Shown here in pieces: positions 9,064 to 17,438 of a DNA stretch of 64,000 nt. Positions within the stretch are counted from its first letter, which is position 1. The number at the start of each line of letters is the position of its first letter. The position numbers and the translations under genes are program-made. The stretch comes from Bacteroidota bacterium (GTDB taxonomy: Bacteria > Bacteroidota > Bacteroidia > Chitinophagales > Chitinophagaceae), in assembly GCA_947460595.1 (NCBI GenBank), contig CANHGS010000011.1, positions 1-64,000 on the forward strand, given 5' to 3'. The notes under the pieces are model-generated. The model was not told the origin of the DNA. It saw only the letters and a program-made list of their open reading frames with translations, and searched no databases.

Positions 9064-9771
9064 ATGCTGAAAAAAATCTGGCGTTTTACCAAGAAAGCAA
9101 TGCTTTGGATGTTTGTCTCATCCTTATTGTATGTGATTATTTGCAAGTGGGTGATGCCTCCTGTTACCATTACCCAGATTAGTAATGCATTTGGCTATGG
9201 TTTGAAAAGAGATTATGTGTCTGAATCTGAGCTTTCTTATAATGCCAAGCTGGCGGCCATTGCCAGTGAGGACCAGGCTTTTCCAGATCATACTGGCTTT
9301 GACTGGGATGCTATAGAGAAAAGTTTGAAACCCAAAAAGAAAGGAAAAAAACGCAAACTCCCCTTGGGTGCAGGAACCAGTACCATTACCCAACAAGTGG
9401 CCAAAAATGTATTTCTCTGGCAGGGTGGTGGAATCTTCAAATACATCCGTAAAGTTCCAGAAGCCTATTTTACCTTACTCATAGAATTGATCTGGGGAAA
9501 AGAAAGAATCCTAGATGTATACCTAAACGTCATTGAAATGGGACCGGGCATTTTTGGCATGGAAGCCGCAGCCCAAGCCTATTTTGACAAACCCGCCAAA
9601 CAATTAAGCCGCGCAGAAGCTGCCATGATTATTGCTTGTTTGCCCAATCCAAAAATCTTTACGGTAAAACCACAGAGCAGAAGGGTGAGTTGGCGCTACC
9701 CGCAAATCTTGCGTGAGATGCACAATATTGAAGACGATCCAGATGTGTTAGAGATTATCAAATCACACTAG
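9064..9771 (+). CDS. mtgA: Monofunctional biosynthetic peptidoglycan transglycosylase
   Basis: GT51 glycosyltransferase that polymerises lipid II into glycan strands at the periplasmic face of the inner membrane. 235 residues, one N-terminal membrane anchor (about 13-30), no transpeptidase domain. The catalytic Glu is in A-S-E-D-Q-A-F near residue 70, and G-T-S-T-I-T-Q-Q-V-A-K-N near 103 and R-I-L-D-V-Y-L-N near 150 complete the GT51 signature. Lies 3 bases after an exported protein. Its end overlaps the convergent nicotinamide riboside kinase gene by 9 bases. Confidence 0.95.
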   Translation: MLKKIWRFTKKAMLWMFVSSLLYVIICKWVMPPVTITQISNAFGYGLKRDYVSESELSYNAKLAAIASEDQAFPDHTGFDWDAIEKSLKPKKKGKKRKLPLGAGTSTITQQVAKNVFLWQGGGIFKYIRKVPEAYFTLLIELIWGKERILDVYLNVIEMGPGIFGMEAAAQAYFDKPAKQLSRAEAAMIIACLPNPKIFTVKPQSRRVSWRYPQILREMHNIEDDPDVLEIIKSH

Positions 9772-10308
9772 TGCGCCTTGTAATTGCTCCACCGCTTCAA
9801 TAGCTTCTTGTAAACGTTCTTGGTAATTGCCATTGATGATGACAAAGGGGGTAGACTGATTAATCAACAAGTCTTTGTAAATCTGGAACAGTTCTTTTCT
9901 TGGGCCATCGGCAGGATATTCTCTTAGTTCATCTTGTACCCAAGGCAGATCCGTATCGCAGAGCAAGTAAAGGTCATATTGACGCTGTGTAATTTGCTCC
10001 AGAATATAATGGTGACATTTTTGAAACACGTATTCGCACCAAACCTTCATCACATACATATCGGTATCTATAAAAAGCAAGGATTGGTCATTGTTCAATG
10101 CTTCATTGGTATACTTGTCTTCCAGCGCCAATTGCTTTTGGGCAATGGTGAGCAAGTCATCATAGCCATAAGCTTTACCATGAACGGTTAGGTGTTCTCT
10201 AGCATATTCAGGGCACCATTGGGCTGAAAAATGTTCCGCCAATTCTGCGCACAAACTACTTTTACCCGTTGACTCTGGACCAATCACTACTACTTTTATC
10301 AAACTCAT
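9763..10308 (-). CDS. NadR-like nicotinamide riboside kinase / AAA-family ATPase
   Basis: 181 residues. P-loop G-P-E-S-T-G-K-S at 10-17, with the W-C-P-E-Y-A-R-E segment near 31 and D-T-D near 81 and 118, as in the kinase domain of NadR that phosphorylates nicotinamide riboside to NMN. It lacks the NMN adenylyltransferase and DNA-binding domains of full NadR. The ATG at 10308 overlaps the pnuC stop by 4 bases (ATGA), a classic coupling arrangement that fixes the start; the open frame upstream is pnuC read out of frame. With PnuC it forms a vitamin B3 riboside salvage step. Confidence 0.9.
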   Translation of the reverse strand: MSLIKVVVIGPESTGKSSLCAELAEHFSAQWCPEYAREHLTVHGKAYGYDDLLTIAQKQLALEDKYTNEALNNDQSLLFIDTDMYVMKVWCEYVFQKCHHYILEQITQRQYDLYLLCDTDLPWVQDELREYPADGPRKELFQIYKDLLINQSTPFVIINGNYQERLQEAIEAVEQLQGALV

Positions 10309-10931
10309 GCTTGCTTTGCTTTTTGTTGCCAGGTAATCAAACCTGCAATAGCCAATACCAATAACACTGTAAACTGAACACTGGTAAAGACATATCCTTT
10401 GATAAAGTACAACGGAATAGAAGCCATATTTGTTGCAATCCACCAAACCCAACTCTCTACTTTTTTTCTGGCCATGAGCCACATACCCGTAAAAGCAGTT
10501 GCACTGGCAAAAGCATCGGCCCAAGGAATGGCTTCGGGTGCAAACCCCTGTTTGGCCCAAGTAAGTGCCGCAAAAATACCCAGATAAAAGACGGCAAAAA
10601 AGGCTAATTGTTGCACCCATTCCCTTACACTGCTAAAACGCACGTGTAAAACTAGTTCCTGTTTATGTGCGTCTTTCTTGGTCCATAATACCCATCCATA
10701 AATACTCATCACTGTATAATAAAAGTTCACACTGGCTTCACCCAACAACTGCCCTTTCAAACTCAAATAGATGAAAATAGTAGTGTTGATGAGTCCAATG
10801 GGATAAACAAGAATATGCTCTTTTCTGCTAAACCAAACACTGGCAATTCCTGCAAACACCGCAACAAATTCTAGCGGTCCCGTCTGTTTAAGACCGGTGA
10901 TAAACTGTTCTACTAATTGGTCAATTTGCAT
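10305..10931 (-). CDS. pnuC: Nicotinamide riboside transporter PnuC
   Basis: 208-residue polytopic inner-membrane protein with about seven hydrophobic segments. The pattern W-F-S-R-K-E-H near residue 32 followed by Y-P-I-G-L-I-N-T matches PnuC-type facilitators. The later W-W-I-A-T-N segment near 163 fits the substrate-binding helix. Imports nicotinamide riboside, which is trapped by phosphorylation. The ATG at 10931 is preferred over a TTG at 10940. The next gene, overlapping by 4 bases, is the riboside kinase. The 22-base gap to the upstream gene suggests a three-gene transcript. Confidence 0.92.
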   Translation of the reverse strand: MQIDQLVEQFITGLKQTGPLEFVAVFAGIASVWFSRKEHILVYPIGLINTTIFIYLSLKGQLLGEASVNFYYTVMSIYGWVLWTKKDAHKQELVLHVRFSSVREWVQQLAFFAVFYLGIFAALTWAKQGFAPEAIPWADAFASATAFTGMWLMARKKVESWVWWIATNMASIPLYFIKGYVFTSVQFTVLLVLAIAGLITWQQKAKQA

Positions 10932-10962
10932 GGGGCACAAAATACAGAAAGCTATTGACTTG

Positions 10963-12471
10963 TCATTGGCCGGTCATGCCTGTTTTAAAGTAATAAATGA
11001 TTCCGTCTTCAAATTCCTTTTGCTCCATGAGTTGGGCATGATCTTTAATAAAGAGAATATCTATGAGGTCATTGTTCACGCCATCATAAAACCATACTAC
11101 TATCAAGTCTTTGTGTGAGAACATTTCATCCTGCTCTTTATGAATTTCTTTATGAGGAAGCGGTAAAGATTTAATACCAGTTAAGTGATACAAGCCTCCA
11201 GGTGCATCCGCATAAATGGAACCAGTTAATGAGTCTTTGTGTTGGTTAATATAGGCAACCATAGGAGATCCAGTCCACTGCGTTTCTGAATATCCAGGAA
11301 TACCCGCATACTTGATTCCCTCCCAATTGGCTGCATTTAAAACGTATTGATTCCTTAGTCCAAAACCCAAGATCAATAAGGCTGCGCCGATGGTCCCATA
11401 TTTGAAGATCTTTTTGGTCTTGCTGATCAATGCCGCTAAAAAATATAAGATGGTCAAGAGCAAGGGCAGGTACATGGGAGACAATAACCTACTACTCAGT
11501 GTTTCAAATCTGGAAACCGATGAAATGCCCAATATAAAAATGGCATAGACCAAGAAGCAAGCCATCACTGCCGTGCTGGTTCTATGATAATATTGTTGTT
11601 GAAAAACGCTAAACAGTAATAAGGCAATCACCAAGAGTAGCATTGCAACAAGCACCATCGCGCCAGCAAAACCATTTTCTCCAATAAAGGGTAACCAGGT
11701 TCCAAGCACCCAACCACTATCAATTAGGTTTTGACCTTGCGATCTTAATGCTTTTTCTCTTACACCGGCTGCCGTGCCCGTTACCAAATGATTCCGACAC
11801 AAATTAATGGCCAGTGGTGCAATACCAATCAAAGTAAACAGGGAGAGTTGTTTGATTTTTTTAATCCCATTGATTTGACCATCAAACAGCATCAATGCAA
11901 AACCAGTGGCTAATAAACTAATGCCTGCAATCCTAGTTAAAAAAGCAAGACCAACTATTATAGCTAAGACAAAAAGATTTTTATGGTCATGTGCTTTTAC
12001 GTAGCGCTTCCATTGCAGTATAAAAACCAATACCCAGACCAAGAACAAGGTCTCGGACCAGAGCATGCCATAAACTTCCCACAAACAGGGGCTGCATGCT
12101 AGCACTAAAAATATAGCTGCGCGATAGATTCTGGTAATCCCTTCCATCCCATGCAAAATCTCACTCGTGAGCAGGATCAAGACTGAATACAATCCCGCAT
12201 TCAACACAGGCGCCAATGCAATAGGGGTTAATCCGCTTATCAAAGAAAGACCCGCCAAAAACAAGGGATATCCTGCAGGAAATTCTACCAAGGGCAGGGC
12301 ATTATAATCTAAGAGTCCTGCTCCGTTTTTCAAGTTAATGGCAGCTGAACTATAGGCAATAGAATCCGGGGATAGACCAATACCGCTATGGGCTGTAAGA
12401 TAGTAAATGCTCATGCAAGCCGCTAGTGCTGCCAATAAAGCATCCCAATGTCTAGCACAATATGATTGCAT
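10963..12471 (-). CDS. Polytopic membrane protein, GT-C/GT39-like glycosyltransferase
   Basis: About 502 residues with roughly eleven hydrophobic segments and a C-terminal soluble part of about 100 residues. The first periplasmic loop carries S-P-D-S near residue 35, an acidic motif at the place where GT-C enzymes (ArnT, PMT, dolichyl/undecaprenyl-dependent transferases) keep a catalytic Asp. This is a fold-level assignment; no specific substrate can be named. Start chosen at ATG 12471; a GTG at 12483 would add four residues. A TATTTTTA element overlaps the start region at 12488-12495. Upstream of pnuC in the same direction. Confidence 0.65.
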   Translation of the reverse strand: MQSYCARHWDALLAALAACMSIYYLTAHSGIGLSPDSIAYSSAAINLKNGAGLLDYNALPLVEFPAGYPLFLAGLSLISGLTPIALAPVLNAGLYSVLILLTSEILHGMEGITRIYRAAIFLVLACSPCLWEVYGMLWSETLFLVWVLVFILQWKRYVKAHDHKNLFVLAIIVGLAFLTRIAGISLLATGFALMLFDGQINGIKKIKQLSLFTLIGIAPLAINLCRNHLVTGTAAGVREKALRSQGQNLIDSGWVLGTWLPFIGENGFAGAMVLVAMLLLVIALLLFSVFQQQYYHRTSTAVMACFLVYAIFILGISSVSRFETLSSRLLSPMYLPLLLTILYFLAALISKTKKIFKYGTIGAALLILGFGLRNQYVLNAANWEGIKYAGIPGYSETQWTGSPMVAYINQHKDSLTGSIYADAPGGLYHLTGIKSLPLPHKEIHKEQDEMFSHKDLIVVWFYDGVNNDLIDILFIKDHAQLMEQKEFEDGIIYYFKTGMTGQ

Positions 12472-12487
12472 CTTTTGAATCACAGAT

Positions 12488-12495
12488 TAAAAATA
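12488..12495 (-). promoter_or_regulatory. -7-like element before the GT-C-like gene
   Basis: Minus strand reads TATTTTTA, one base from TAnnTTTG. Transcription would start near 12482, about 10 bases before the ATG at 12471. No convincing -33 element was seen. Confidence 0.3.
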
Positions 12496-12554
12496 CAACA
12501 TTCCTATTCCTCTAGTCTTATGATGCAGATAGCTTGATTTAATTTCAATTTAAG

Positions 12555-12621
12555 CTTATAGGCATATCTTTACTTACACTCAGGCTGTTGAGTTGCCGCT
12601 TTTAAATGGTCAACCTATAAG
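12555..12621. repeat. Inverted repeat flanking a promoter-like element
   Basis: Perfect 8-bp arms CTTATAGG (12555-12562) and CCTATAAG (12614-12621), separated by 51 bases. A TATCTTTA -7-like element (12565-12572) lies just inside the left arm. The arms could be a regulator site for the small lysine-rich ORF downstream; chance occurrence is possible. Confidence 0.3.
12565..12572 (+). promoter_or_regulatory. -7-like element upstream of the small basic ORF
   Basis: TATCTTTA matches TAnnTTTG at all but the last base. It would give a leader of about 100 bases before the ATG at 12681. No TTG lies at the correct -33 spacing. Confidence 0.35.
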
Positions 12622-12680
12622 AAAAGAAGGAAATACGCTGTAGCCAAGAGTAAATTATTCACTTATCTTAAACTTAAATC

Positions 12681-12776
12681 ATGTCAAAAAAAACAGCTGA
12701 ACCTAGGAAAAATAAGCCTACCAAAAAGAAAAGCTCCGCTCAAAAGAAAGCGGATCCTAAGAAAAAAGCACGTTAA
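12681..12776 (+). CDS. Small lysine-rich protein, 31 residues
   Basis: ATG to TAA encodes 31 residues, of which 13 are Lys and 2 Arg, mixed with Ala, Pro and Ser; there are no hydrophobic segments. An intrinsically disordered nucleic-acid- or ribosome-binding peptide is the natural guess, similar in composition to histone-H1-like tails, but I recognise no family. It does not resemble ribosomal protein bTHX. A strong rho-independent terminator follows the stop by 14 bases and a promoter-like element precedes it, so the unit looks like a free-standing short transcript. It could also be a small RNA with a fortuitous ORF. Confidence 0.6.
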   Translation: MSKKTAEPRKNKPTKKKSSAQKKADPKKKAR

Positions 12777-12790
12777 GGTGAAAGACTTTA

Positions 12791-12820
12791 AGAGCCCGGT
12801 TCACAGAGCCGGGCTTTTTT
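12791..12820 (+). terminator. Rho-independent terminator after the small basic ORF
   Basis: Stem AGCCCGG (12793-12799) pairs with CCGGGCT (12809-12815) around a 9-base loop, followed by a T run to 12820. The same 7-bp stem is used by the terminator at 59396. Confidence 0.88.
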
Positions 12821-12885
12821 ATGCGGTTGGGAAAATCAAATGAGATATTAGAAAAACGCAATCAGGTATGTTTAGAAATCTTCAG

Positions 12886-12919
12886 AAAACAAAAACGCCC
12901 CGGAACATTCCAAGGGCGC
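12886..12919 (-). terminator. Rho-independent terminator of the Nfu gene
   Basis: On the minus strand an imperfect hairpin has an outer CGCC/GGCG stem (12896-12899 with 12915-12918) and an inner GGAA/TTCC stem (12902-12905 with 12908-12911). It is followed by TTTTTG and TTTT. It lies about 30 bases after the Nfu stop codon. Confidence 0.7.
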
Positions 12920-12946
12920 TAGTATCACTCAAAATAATTAATTCAA

Positions 12947-13546
12947 TTATTCGGCTTCTGCCATTACTTCTGTTACTTCAGGAATCATGCGTTTCATCAT
13001 GCCTTCAATACCCGCTTTTAGGGTAACCATGGAAGAAGGGCAACCACTGCAAGATCCTTGCAACATCAAATTCACAACCCCATCTTTATAACTGCGGAAC
13101 TGAATAGCACCGCCATCCATTTCAACAGCAGGTTTTACATAGTTCTCCAACAATTCTTTTACTCGTTTAACAATATCATCGTCATCCGCACTTACGGTAT
13201 TGGTAGCTTCTTGTTTGGTCTTTGAAACCTCTTCTTCATTCACCACAACGCCACCATTTTCCAAATACTCTTTCAAGAAAGTCTTGATAGAAGGAATTAC
13301 GTCTTGCCAGTCATCCGTATCTGGGGTCTTGGTGAGGGTAATGAAGTTGCTGGCTATGAACACGGATTTGATAAAGGGAAATCCAAACAGTTCTTTTGCC
13401 AAAGGCGATGGACCTGCTAATGTTTCATCTGCAAAATCAATGCTTTTGCCAGGATACAATAATTTGTTTGCCACAAATTTCATGGTCTCTGGATTGGGCG
13501 TCATTTCTGTATAGATGCTAATCACTGGATTGCCTGTTTTAATCAT
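12947..13546 (-). CDS. NifU-like Fe-S cluster scaffold/carrier (Nfu)
   Basis: 199 residues with two domains: an N-terminal Nfu_N-type domain (about 10-95, M-T-P-N-P-E-T-M-K-F near 15) and a C-terminal NifU domain with the cluster-binding C-S-G-C-P at 166-170. An acidic linker of about 25 residues separates them. Nfu proteins carry assembled Fe-S clusters to target enzymes in the cytosol; nadA and other Fe-S clients would depend on such carriers. It has a TAAATTTG -7 element upstream and its own terminator, so it is probably monocistronic. Confidence 0.92.
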   Translation of the reverse strand: MIKTGNPVISIYTEMTPNPETMKFVANKLLYPGKSIDFADETLAGPSPLAKELFGFPFIKSVFIASNFITLTKTPDTDDWQDVIPSIKTFLKEYLENGGVVVNEEEVSKTKQEATNTVSADDDDIVKRVKELLENYVKPAVEMDGGAIQFRSYKDGVVNLMLQGSCSGCPSSMVTLKAGIEGMMKRMIPEVTEVMAEAE

Positions 13547-13574
13547 AAGAAAGATTTTATGCGGGTGTTGACTG

Positions 13575-13582
13575 CAAATTTA
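13575..13582 (-). promoter_or_regulatory. -7 element of the Nfu gene
   Basis: Minus strand reads TAAATTTG, a full match to TAnnTTTG, 28 bases before the ATG. No clear TTG is seen 19-21 bases upstream. Confidence 0.5.
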
Positions 13583-13664
13583 AACAAAAGCGGGCTGGGA
13601 AGGTTCACTTCAGTGGGTCAAGCGAGGAGGAACCGCCTTTTTTTCGGATATCGAAAACCTTTTG

Positions 13665-13692
13665 TAGCCCATTTTACCCCATATTGGGGCTA
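13665..13692 (+). promoter_or_regulatory. Nested inverted repeat upstream of the GH5 gene
   Basis: Two overlapping dyads: CCCCA-TAT-TGGGG (13677-13689), and TAGCCC (13665-13670) with GGGCTA (13687-13692). They are mutually exclusive as hairpins and end about 40 bases before the ATG. They could be an operator or leader structure; no regulator can be named. Confidence 0.35.
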
Positions 13693-13732
13693 AAGTCAAT
13701 ATTTGGACGGATTTTCCGTTCTATAGCAGTAC

Positions 13733-14884
13733 ATGAGACAAATGCGCATCCCCTTTATATTCTTGGTCCTACTAATGACCAATACCCTTTCTGCGCAAAC
13801 AGTTGTGAAGCCCTTTGGTATCAATATTTGTGGGGCTGAATTTGAAGAAAAAACCATTCCTGGTGTCTTGGGTAAGGACTATATCTACCCAGCCGATGCG
13901 GATATTGAATATTTCTACCAACAAGGCCTGCAACTCTTAACCGTTCCTTTTAAATGGGAGCGAGTGCAACCCACACCGGGTGGTACACTAGATCCTGCCA
14001 ATGTAGGTGAAATGCGCCGGGTAATTCAATATTGCTCCGACCGGAACATTCGCGTGGTCCTGAGCATGCATAATTTTGGCAGATATGTGATTGGGAATAC
14101 GGAACATATTGTAGGTAGCCCCAGTATTCCGCGCAATTTGTTGGGTGATTTTTGGTCAAAACTAGCTTTGGAGTTTATTGACCTAACCAACGTTTTTGGT
14201 TATGAGATTATGACTGAACCACATGATATGGGTGAATACGATTGGTTTACCACGGCCCAAACCACCATCAATATATTGCGTCAGGTAGACAAAAAAAACG
14301 TCGTCATTATCTCGGGTGATAATTATGCCAATGCGGAACTATGGCGCAGGTACAGTGACAAGCTCAAAGACTTGGTAGACCCCAATGATAACCTGATGTA
14401 TGACGCGCACTGTTATTTTGACAAGAACTATTCAGGGAGATATGTAGAAAGTTATGATAGTAGTGGGGCGGATCAGTATACGGGCGTTAGAAGAATCATG
14501 CCCTTTATACGCTGGCTCAAAGACCATAATAAACGCGGCTATGTAGGTGAATATGGTGTGCCAGATAATGATTTACGATGGTTAACTGTCCTAGATAATT
14601 TTTTGATATACCTAAGCGAGAACAATGTAAACGGATGCTACTGGGCTGCGGGTTCTAGGTGGAACAAATATCCACTTTCTGTACAACCTTTTGTGCAAGA
14701 AGAACGGCCACAGATGGAAGTCTTGTTACGGTATAAAAGAACCTCCCCAGTTCCCAAATCCTCCTTTGATTTTCTCTTGCCAGAAACCTATTTGTTCTTA
14801 CCCAATTCAACCCTCTTACCCAAAGACAAGGGTGGTGTTTTTGCACCAGCTTCGGTAGAAAGCAAGATCAAAGCGAAGAACTAG
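13733..14884 (+). CDS. Secreted glycoside hydrolase family 5 (cellulase-fold) protein
   Basis: 383 residues with a Sec signal peptide (cut after T-L-S-A-Q). The (beta/alpha)8 GH5 features are present in order: G-I-N-I-C-G near residue 29, V-P-F-K-W-E-R near 71, S-M-H-N near 108, the acid/base Glu162 in I-M-T-E-P-H-D, D-A-H-C-Y near 224, and nucleophile Glu273 in G-E-Y-G. Endo-acting beta-glucanase or mannanase chemistry is the family norm. The Asn that normally precedes the acid/base Glu is Thr161 here, which is unusual. About 45 Pro/Ser-rich residues follow the catalytic domain. It stands alone between Nfu and uvrD. Confidence 0.85.
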   Translation: MRQMRIPFIFLVLLMTNTLSAQTVVKPFGINICGAEFEEKTIPGVLGKDYIYPADADIEYFYQQGLQLLTVPFKWERVQPTPGGTLDPANVGEMRRVIQYCSDRNIRVVLSMHNFGRYVIGNTEHIVGSPSIPRNLLGDFWSKLALEFIDLTNVFGYEIMTEPHDMGEYDWFTTAQTTINILRQVDKKNVVIISGDNYANAELWRRYSDKLKDLVDPNDNLMYDAHCYFDKNYSGRYVESYDSSGADQYTGVRRIMPFIRWLKDHNKRGYVGEYGVPDNDLRWLTVLDNFLIYLSENNVNGCYWAAGSRWNKYPLSVQPFVQEERPQMEVLLRYKRTSPVPKSSFDFLLPETYLFLPNSTLLPKDKGGVFAPASVESKIKAKN

Positions 14885-14916
14885 CCTGCGGCGATATTTT
14901 CTAAAAAAAATTTCTT

Positions 14917-17280
14917 TTATTCCAACACTATGCGCAGCTTGGCATAGTTAAGCATGATTTTCTTTTCACCATTAGTAGCAAAGTTGATGGTGGCAATAGG
15001 ATTGTGCGCAGAGCCTTCAACCTTGGCTACTACCCCAAATCCAAATTTTAAATGCTCCACTTTTTGACCGGCTTGTAAACCACTGGTATCGCTGGCAATA
15101 AAATCGCCCGATGGCTGGTGTTCTACTACCTTACTCACCGGAGGAACTACGGGCAAATATTCGGGTTTGCCCTTGGGTGCGTCTGGTTTTCTGGCTGGTG
15201 GTGCGCCATATTTTTTCTCGGCACTGGCGGCAGCATTGCTATTGCCAAAACCGCGTTGCATTCTTTCAAAGCCACCACCCCATTGACTGGAAGAATTATT
15301 TCTAGCACCACCACCTGCATAGCTCTTGTCTATATAAGCTTCTGGCATTTCTTCTATAAATCGGCTGGGCTCATTTTGCACCAACTGACCAAAGCGATAC
15401 CTTGAATTGGCATAGGTTAACCAAAGATGTTGTTTGGCCCTGGTAATGGCTACATAGAACAACCTGCGTTCTTCTTCCAATTCTTCGCGGGTATTAATGG
15501 CCATGGCATTGGGGAAGAGTGTCTCTTCAATGCCACCCACAAAAACACAACTAAATTCCAAACCCTTTGCCGCGTGAATGGTCATCAATTTCACCACATC
15601 GGTTTCTTGTTTATTATCATCAGCATCGGTAACCAAGGTAATCTGTTGCAAGTAAGCGCCCATGCTCTTGCTTCCCACTTCACCATCTTCATTATCTGGG
15701 CTCTCGGTCCATTCTTTAATGGAGTTCAACAACTCTTGCACGTTTTCATATCGCGCCAGCCCTTCCGTGGTTTTGTCTGCAAATAATTCCTTGACCAAAT
15801 TGGTATGCTTGCCCACTTGCACTGCCACGTCATAAGCATTCTTATCCGTGAGCAGGCTTTGGAAATAGCGGATCATAGTTACAAAATTCTGCAGCGATTC
15901 TAATGTACCACCTTTGAATCCAAACTCTCCGGCTCTAGAAACCACATCATACATGCTGATCTCGTTTTCATTGGCAGCCGTAATCAGTTTTTCAATACTG
16001 GTTTTACCAACGCCACGAGCTGGATAATTGATGATTCTTTTCAGCGCTTCCTCATCACGGGTATTCACCATAATACGCAGGTAGGCCAAGAAATCCTTGA
16101 TCTCTTTGCGCTGATAGAAACTGGTGCCACCATAGATTCTATAAGCAATGCCCATGCGTCTCAGACTTTCTTCATAAGCCCGGCTCTGCGCATTAGTTCT
16201 ATAGAGAATAGCAAAATCTTGGTTATAAAAATGGTTGCGCAGCTTTTGTTCTTGTATGGTATCGGCCACAAATTTGCCCTCGTCATTATCCGTCATGGTG
16301 CGCACCAAGCGAATCTTTTCTCCCTCCACATTGTCGGTCCAGAGATTCTTAGGTATCTGTCCTTGGTTTACCTTGATCACTTCATTGGCCACATGAATAA
16401 TATTCTTGCTGCTTCTATAGTTCTGTTCCAGCTTCACCACTTTTACATCGTCATAGTCTTTTTGAAACTGAAGAATGTTTTCTATGGTGGCGCCACGGAA
16501 ACTATAAATACTCTGTGCATCATCACCTACTACGCAAATATTCTCATGGGCTGCGGCCAATAACTTGGTAATCTGATACTGAACCGCGTTAGTATCCTGA
16601 TACTCATCAATCAAAATATACTTGAACTTATGTTGGTATTTGTGCAGGGCATCTGGAAAATTATGCAAGAGCTCGTGCATTTTTAGCAAAAGGTCATCAA
16701 AGTCCATGGCTCCGTTTTTGGCGCATCTATTGGCATAAGCCATATAGATTTGGGCAATGGCTTGACGGTTGGCCCGCATGTCTTCTTGTTGTATATAATA
16801 GTCATTGGCGTATTCTGCTGGACCCACCAAGGCATTCTTGGCCTGAGAAATCCGGTTGCCCACCACATTGGCTTTATAGTGTTTGTCATCAAGATTCAGC
16901 TCGTTGACCACAGCCTTAATTACTGAACGGCTATCGTCTGTATCATAGATGGTAAAATTGCTGGGATAGCCCATTCTATAGGCTTCACCCCTCAAAATAC
17001 GGGCAAAAACGCTGTGGAAAGTACCAATATAGAGGTTGCGCGCCTCTGAATTGCCTAGGATTTTCTCAATCCTTTCCTTCATTTCCGCCGCAGCCTTATT
17101 GGTAAATGTCAGCGCCAAAATATTAAATGCGTCTACTCCACTAGCCATTAAGTGGGCAATTCTGGTGGTTAAAACCTTGGTTTTACCAGATCCAGCACCC
17201 GCAACAATCATGATGGGACCCTTTACATGCGTCACTGCTTCATATTGCGGTTCATTCAACCCCTTGAGATACTCTTGCAT
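14917..17280 (-). CDS. uvrD: ATP-dependent DNA helicase of the UvrD/PcrA family
   Basis: 787-residue superfamily 1A 3'-5' helicase for nucleotide-excision and mismatch repair and for clearing RecA or stalled forks. Walker A G-A-G-S-G-K-T at 28-34, D-E-Y-Q-D-T (motif II) near 228, Q-N-Y-R-S (motif IV) near 292, V-K-L-M-T-I-H-A-A-K-G-L-E-F (motif V) near 570 and Y-V-A-I-T-R-A (motif VI) near 608. The last ~55 residues form the PcrA/UvrD Tudor-like RNA-polymerase-interaction domain, after a low-complexity Gly/Asn/Pro-rich linker. Convergent with the GH5 gene with only 32 bases between them. Confidence 0.95.
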   Translation of the reverse strand: MQEYLKGLNEPQYEAVTHVKGPIMIVAGAGSGKTKVLTTRIAHLMASGVDAFNILALTFTNKAAAEMKERIEKILGNSEARNLYIGTFHSVFARILRGEAYRMGYPSNFTIYDTDDSRSVIKAVVNELNLDDKHYKANVVGNRISQAKNALVGPAEYANDYYIQQEDMRANRQAIAQIYMAYANRCAKNGAMDFDDLLLKMHELLHNFPDALHKYQHKFKYILIDEYQDTNAVQYQITKLLAAAHENICVVGDDAQSIYSFRGATIENILQFQKDYDDVKVVKLEQNYRSSKNIIHVANEVIKVNQGQIPKNLWTDNVEGEKIRLVRTMTDNDEGKFVADTIQEQKLRNHFYNQDFAILYRTNAQSRAYEESLRRMGIAYRIYGGTSFYQRKEIKDFLAYLRIMVNTRDEEALKRIINYPARGVGKTSIEKLITAANENEISMYDVVSRAGEFGFKGGTLESLQNFVTMIRYFQSLLTDKNAYDVAVQVGKHTNLVKELFADKTTEGLARYENVQELLNSIKEWTESPDNEDGEVGSKSMGAYLQQITLVTDADDNKQETDVVKLMTIHAAKGLEFSCVFVGGIEETLFPNAMAINTREELEEERRLFYVAITRAKQHLWLTYANSRYRFGQLVQNEPSRFIEEMPEAYIDKSYAGGGARNNSSSQWGGGFERMQRGFGNSNAAASAEKKYGAPPARKPDAPKGKPEYLPVVPPVSKVVEHQPSGDFIASDTSGLQAGQKVEHLKFGFGVVAKVEGSAHNPIATINFATNGEKKIMLNYAKLRIVLE

Positions 17281-17364
17281 GACTGCAAGATAAATAGATG
17301 CCCGCTTGAAAAACCGTTTGTGGAAATCAATTCGTTAAATCGAGGCTAAGATTCCCATTTGGAC

Positions 17365-17394
17365 TTGCTGGCAAGGGCTTTGGGGCTACCTTTG
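17365..17394 (+). promoter_or_regulatory. Bacteroidota housekeeping promoter of the L,D-transpeptidase-like gene
   Basis: TTG at 17365-17367, a 19-base spacer, and TACCTTTG at 17387-17394. This is an exact match to the TTG-N19-TAnnTTTG layout used by the Bacteroidota primary sigma factor. It predicts a start near 17400 and a leader of about 38 bases. Confidence 0.75.
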
Positions 17395-17438
17395 CCGTTC
17401 CCCCGAATTTGGAGGTCAATATTGAAAATCAATAGCTT

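Noticed and set aside
10309..10620. Upstream extension of the riboside kinase ORF that would make a 285-residue protein
   Set aside because: The extra 104 residues are pnuC read in another frame. The kinase P-loop needs the ATG at 10308, which overlaps the pnuC stop in the usual ATGA way.
12484..12680. Possible tRNA or structured RNA upstream of the small basic ORF
   Set aside because: No cloverleaf or tRNA-like T-loop could be found; only the 8-bp inverted repeat and promoter-like element are supported.
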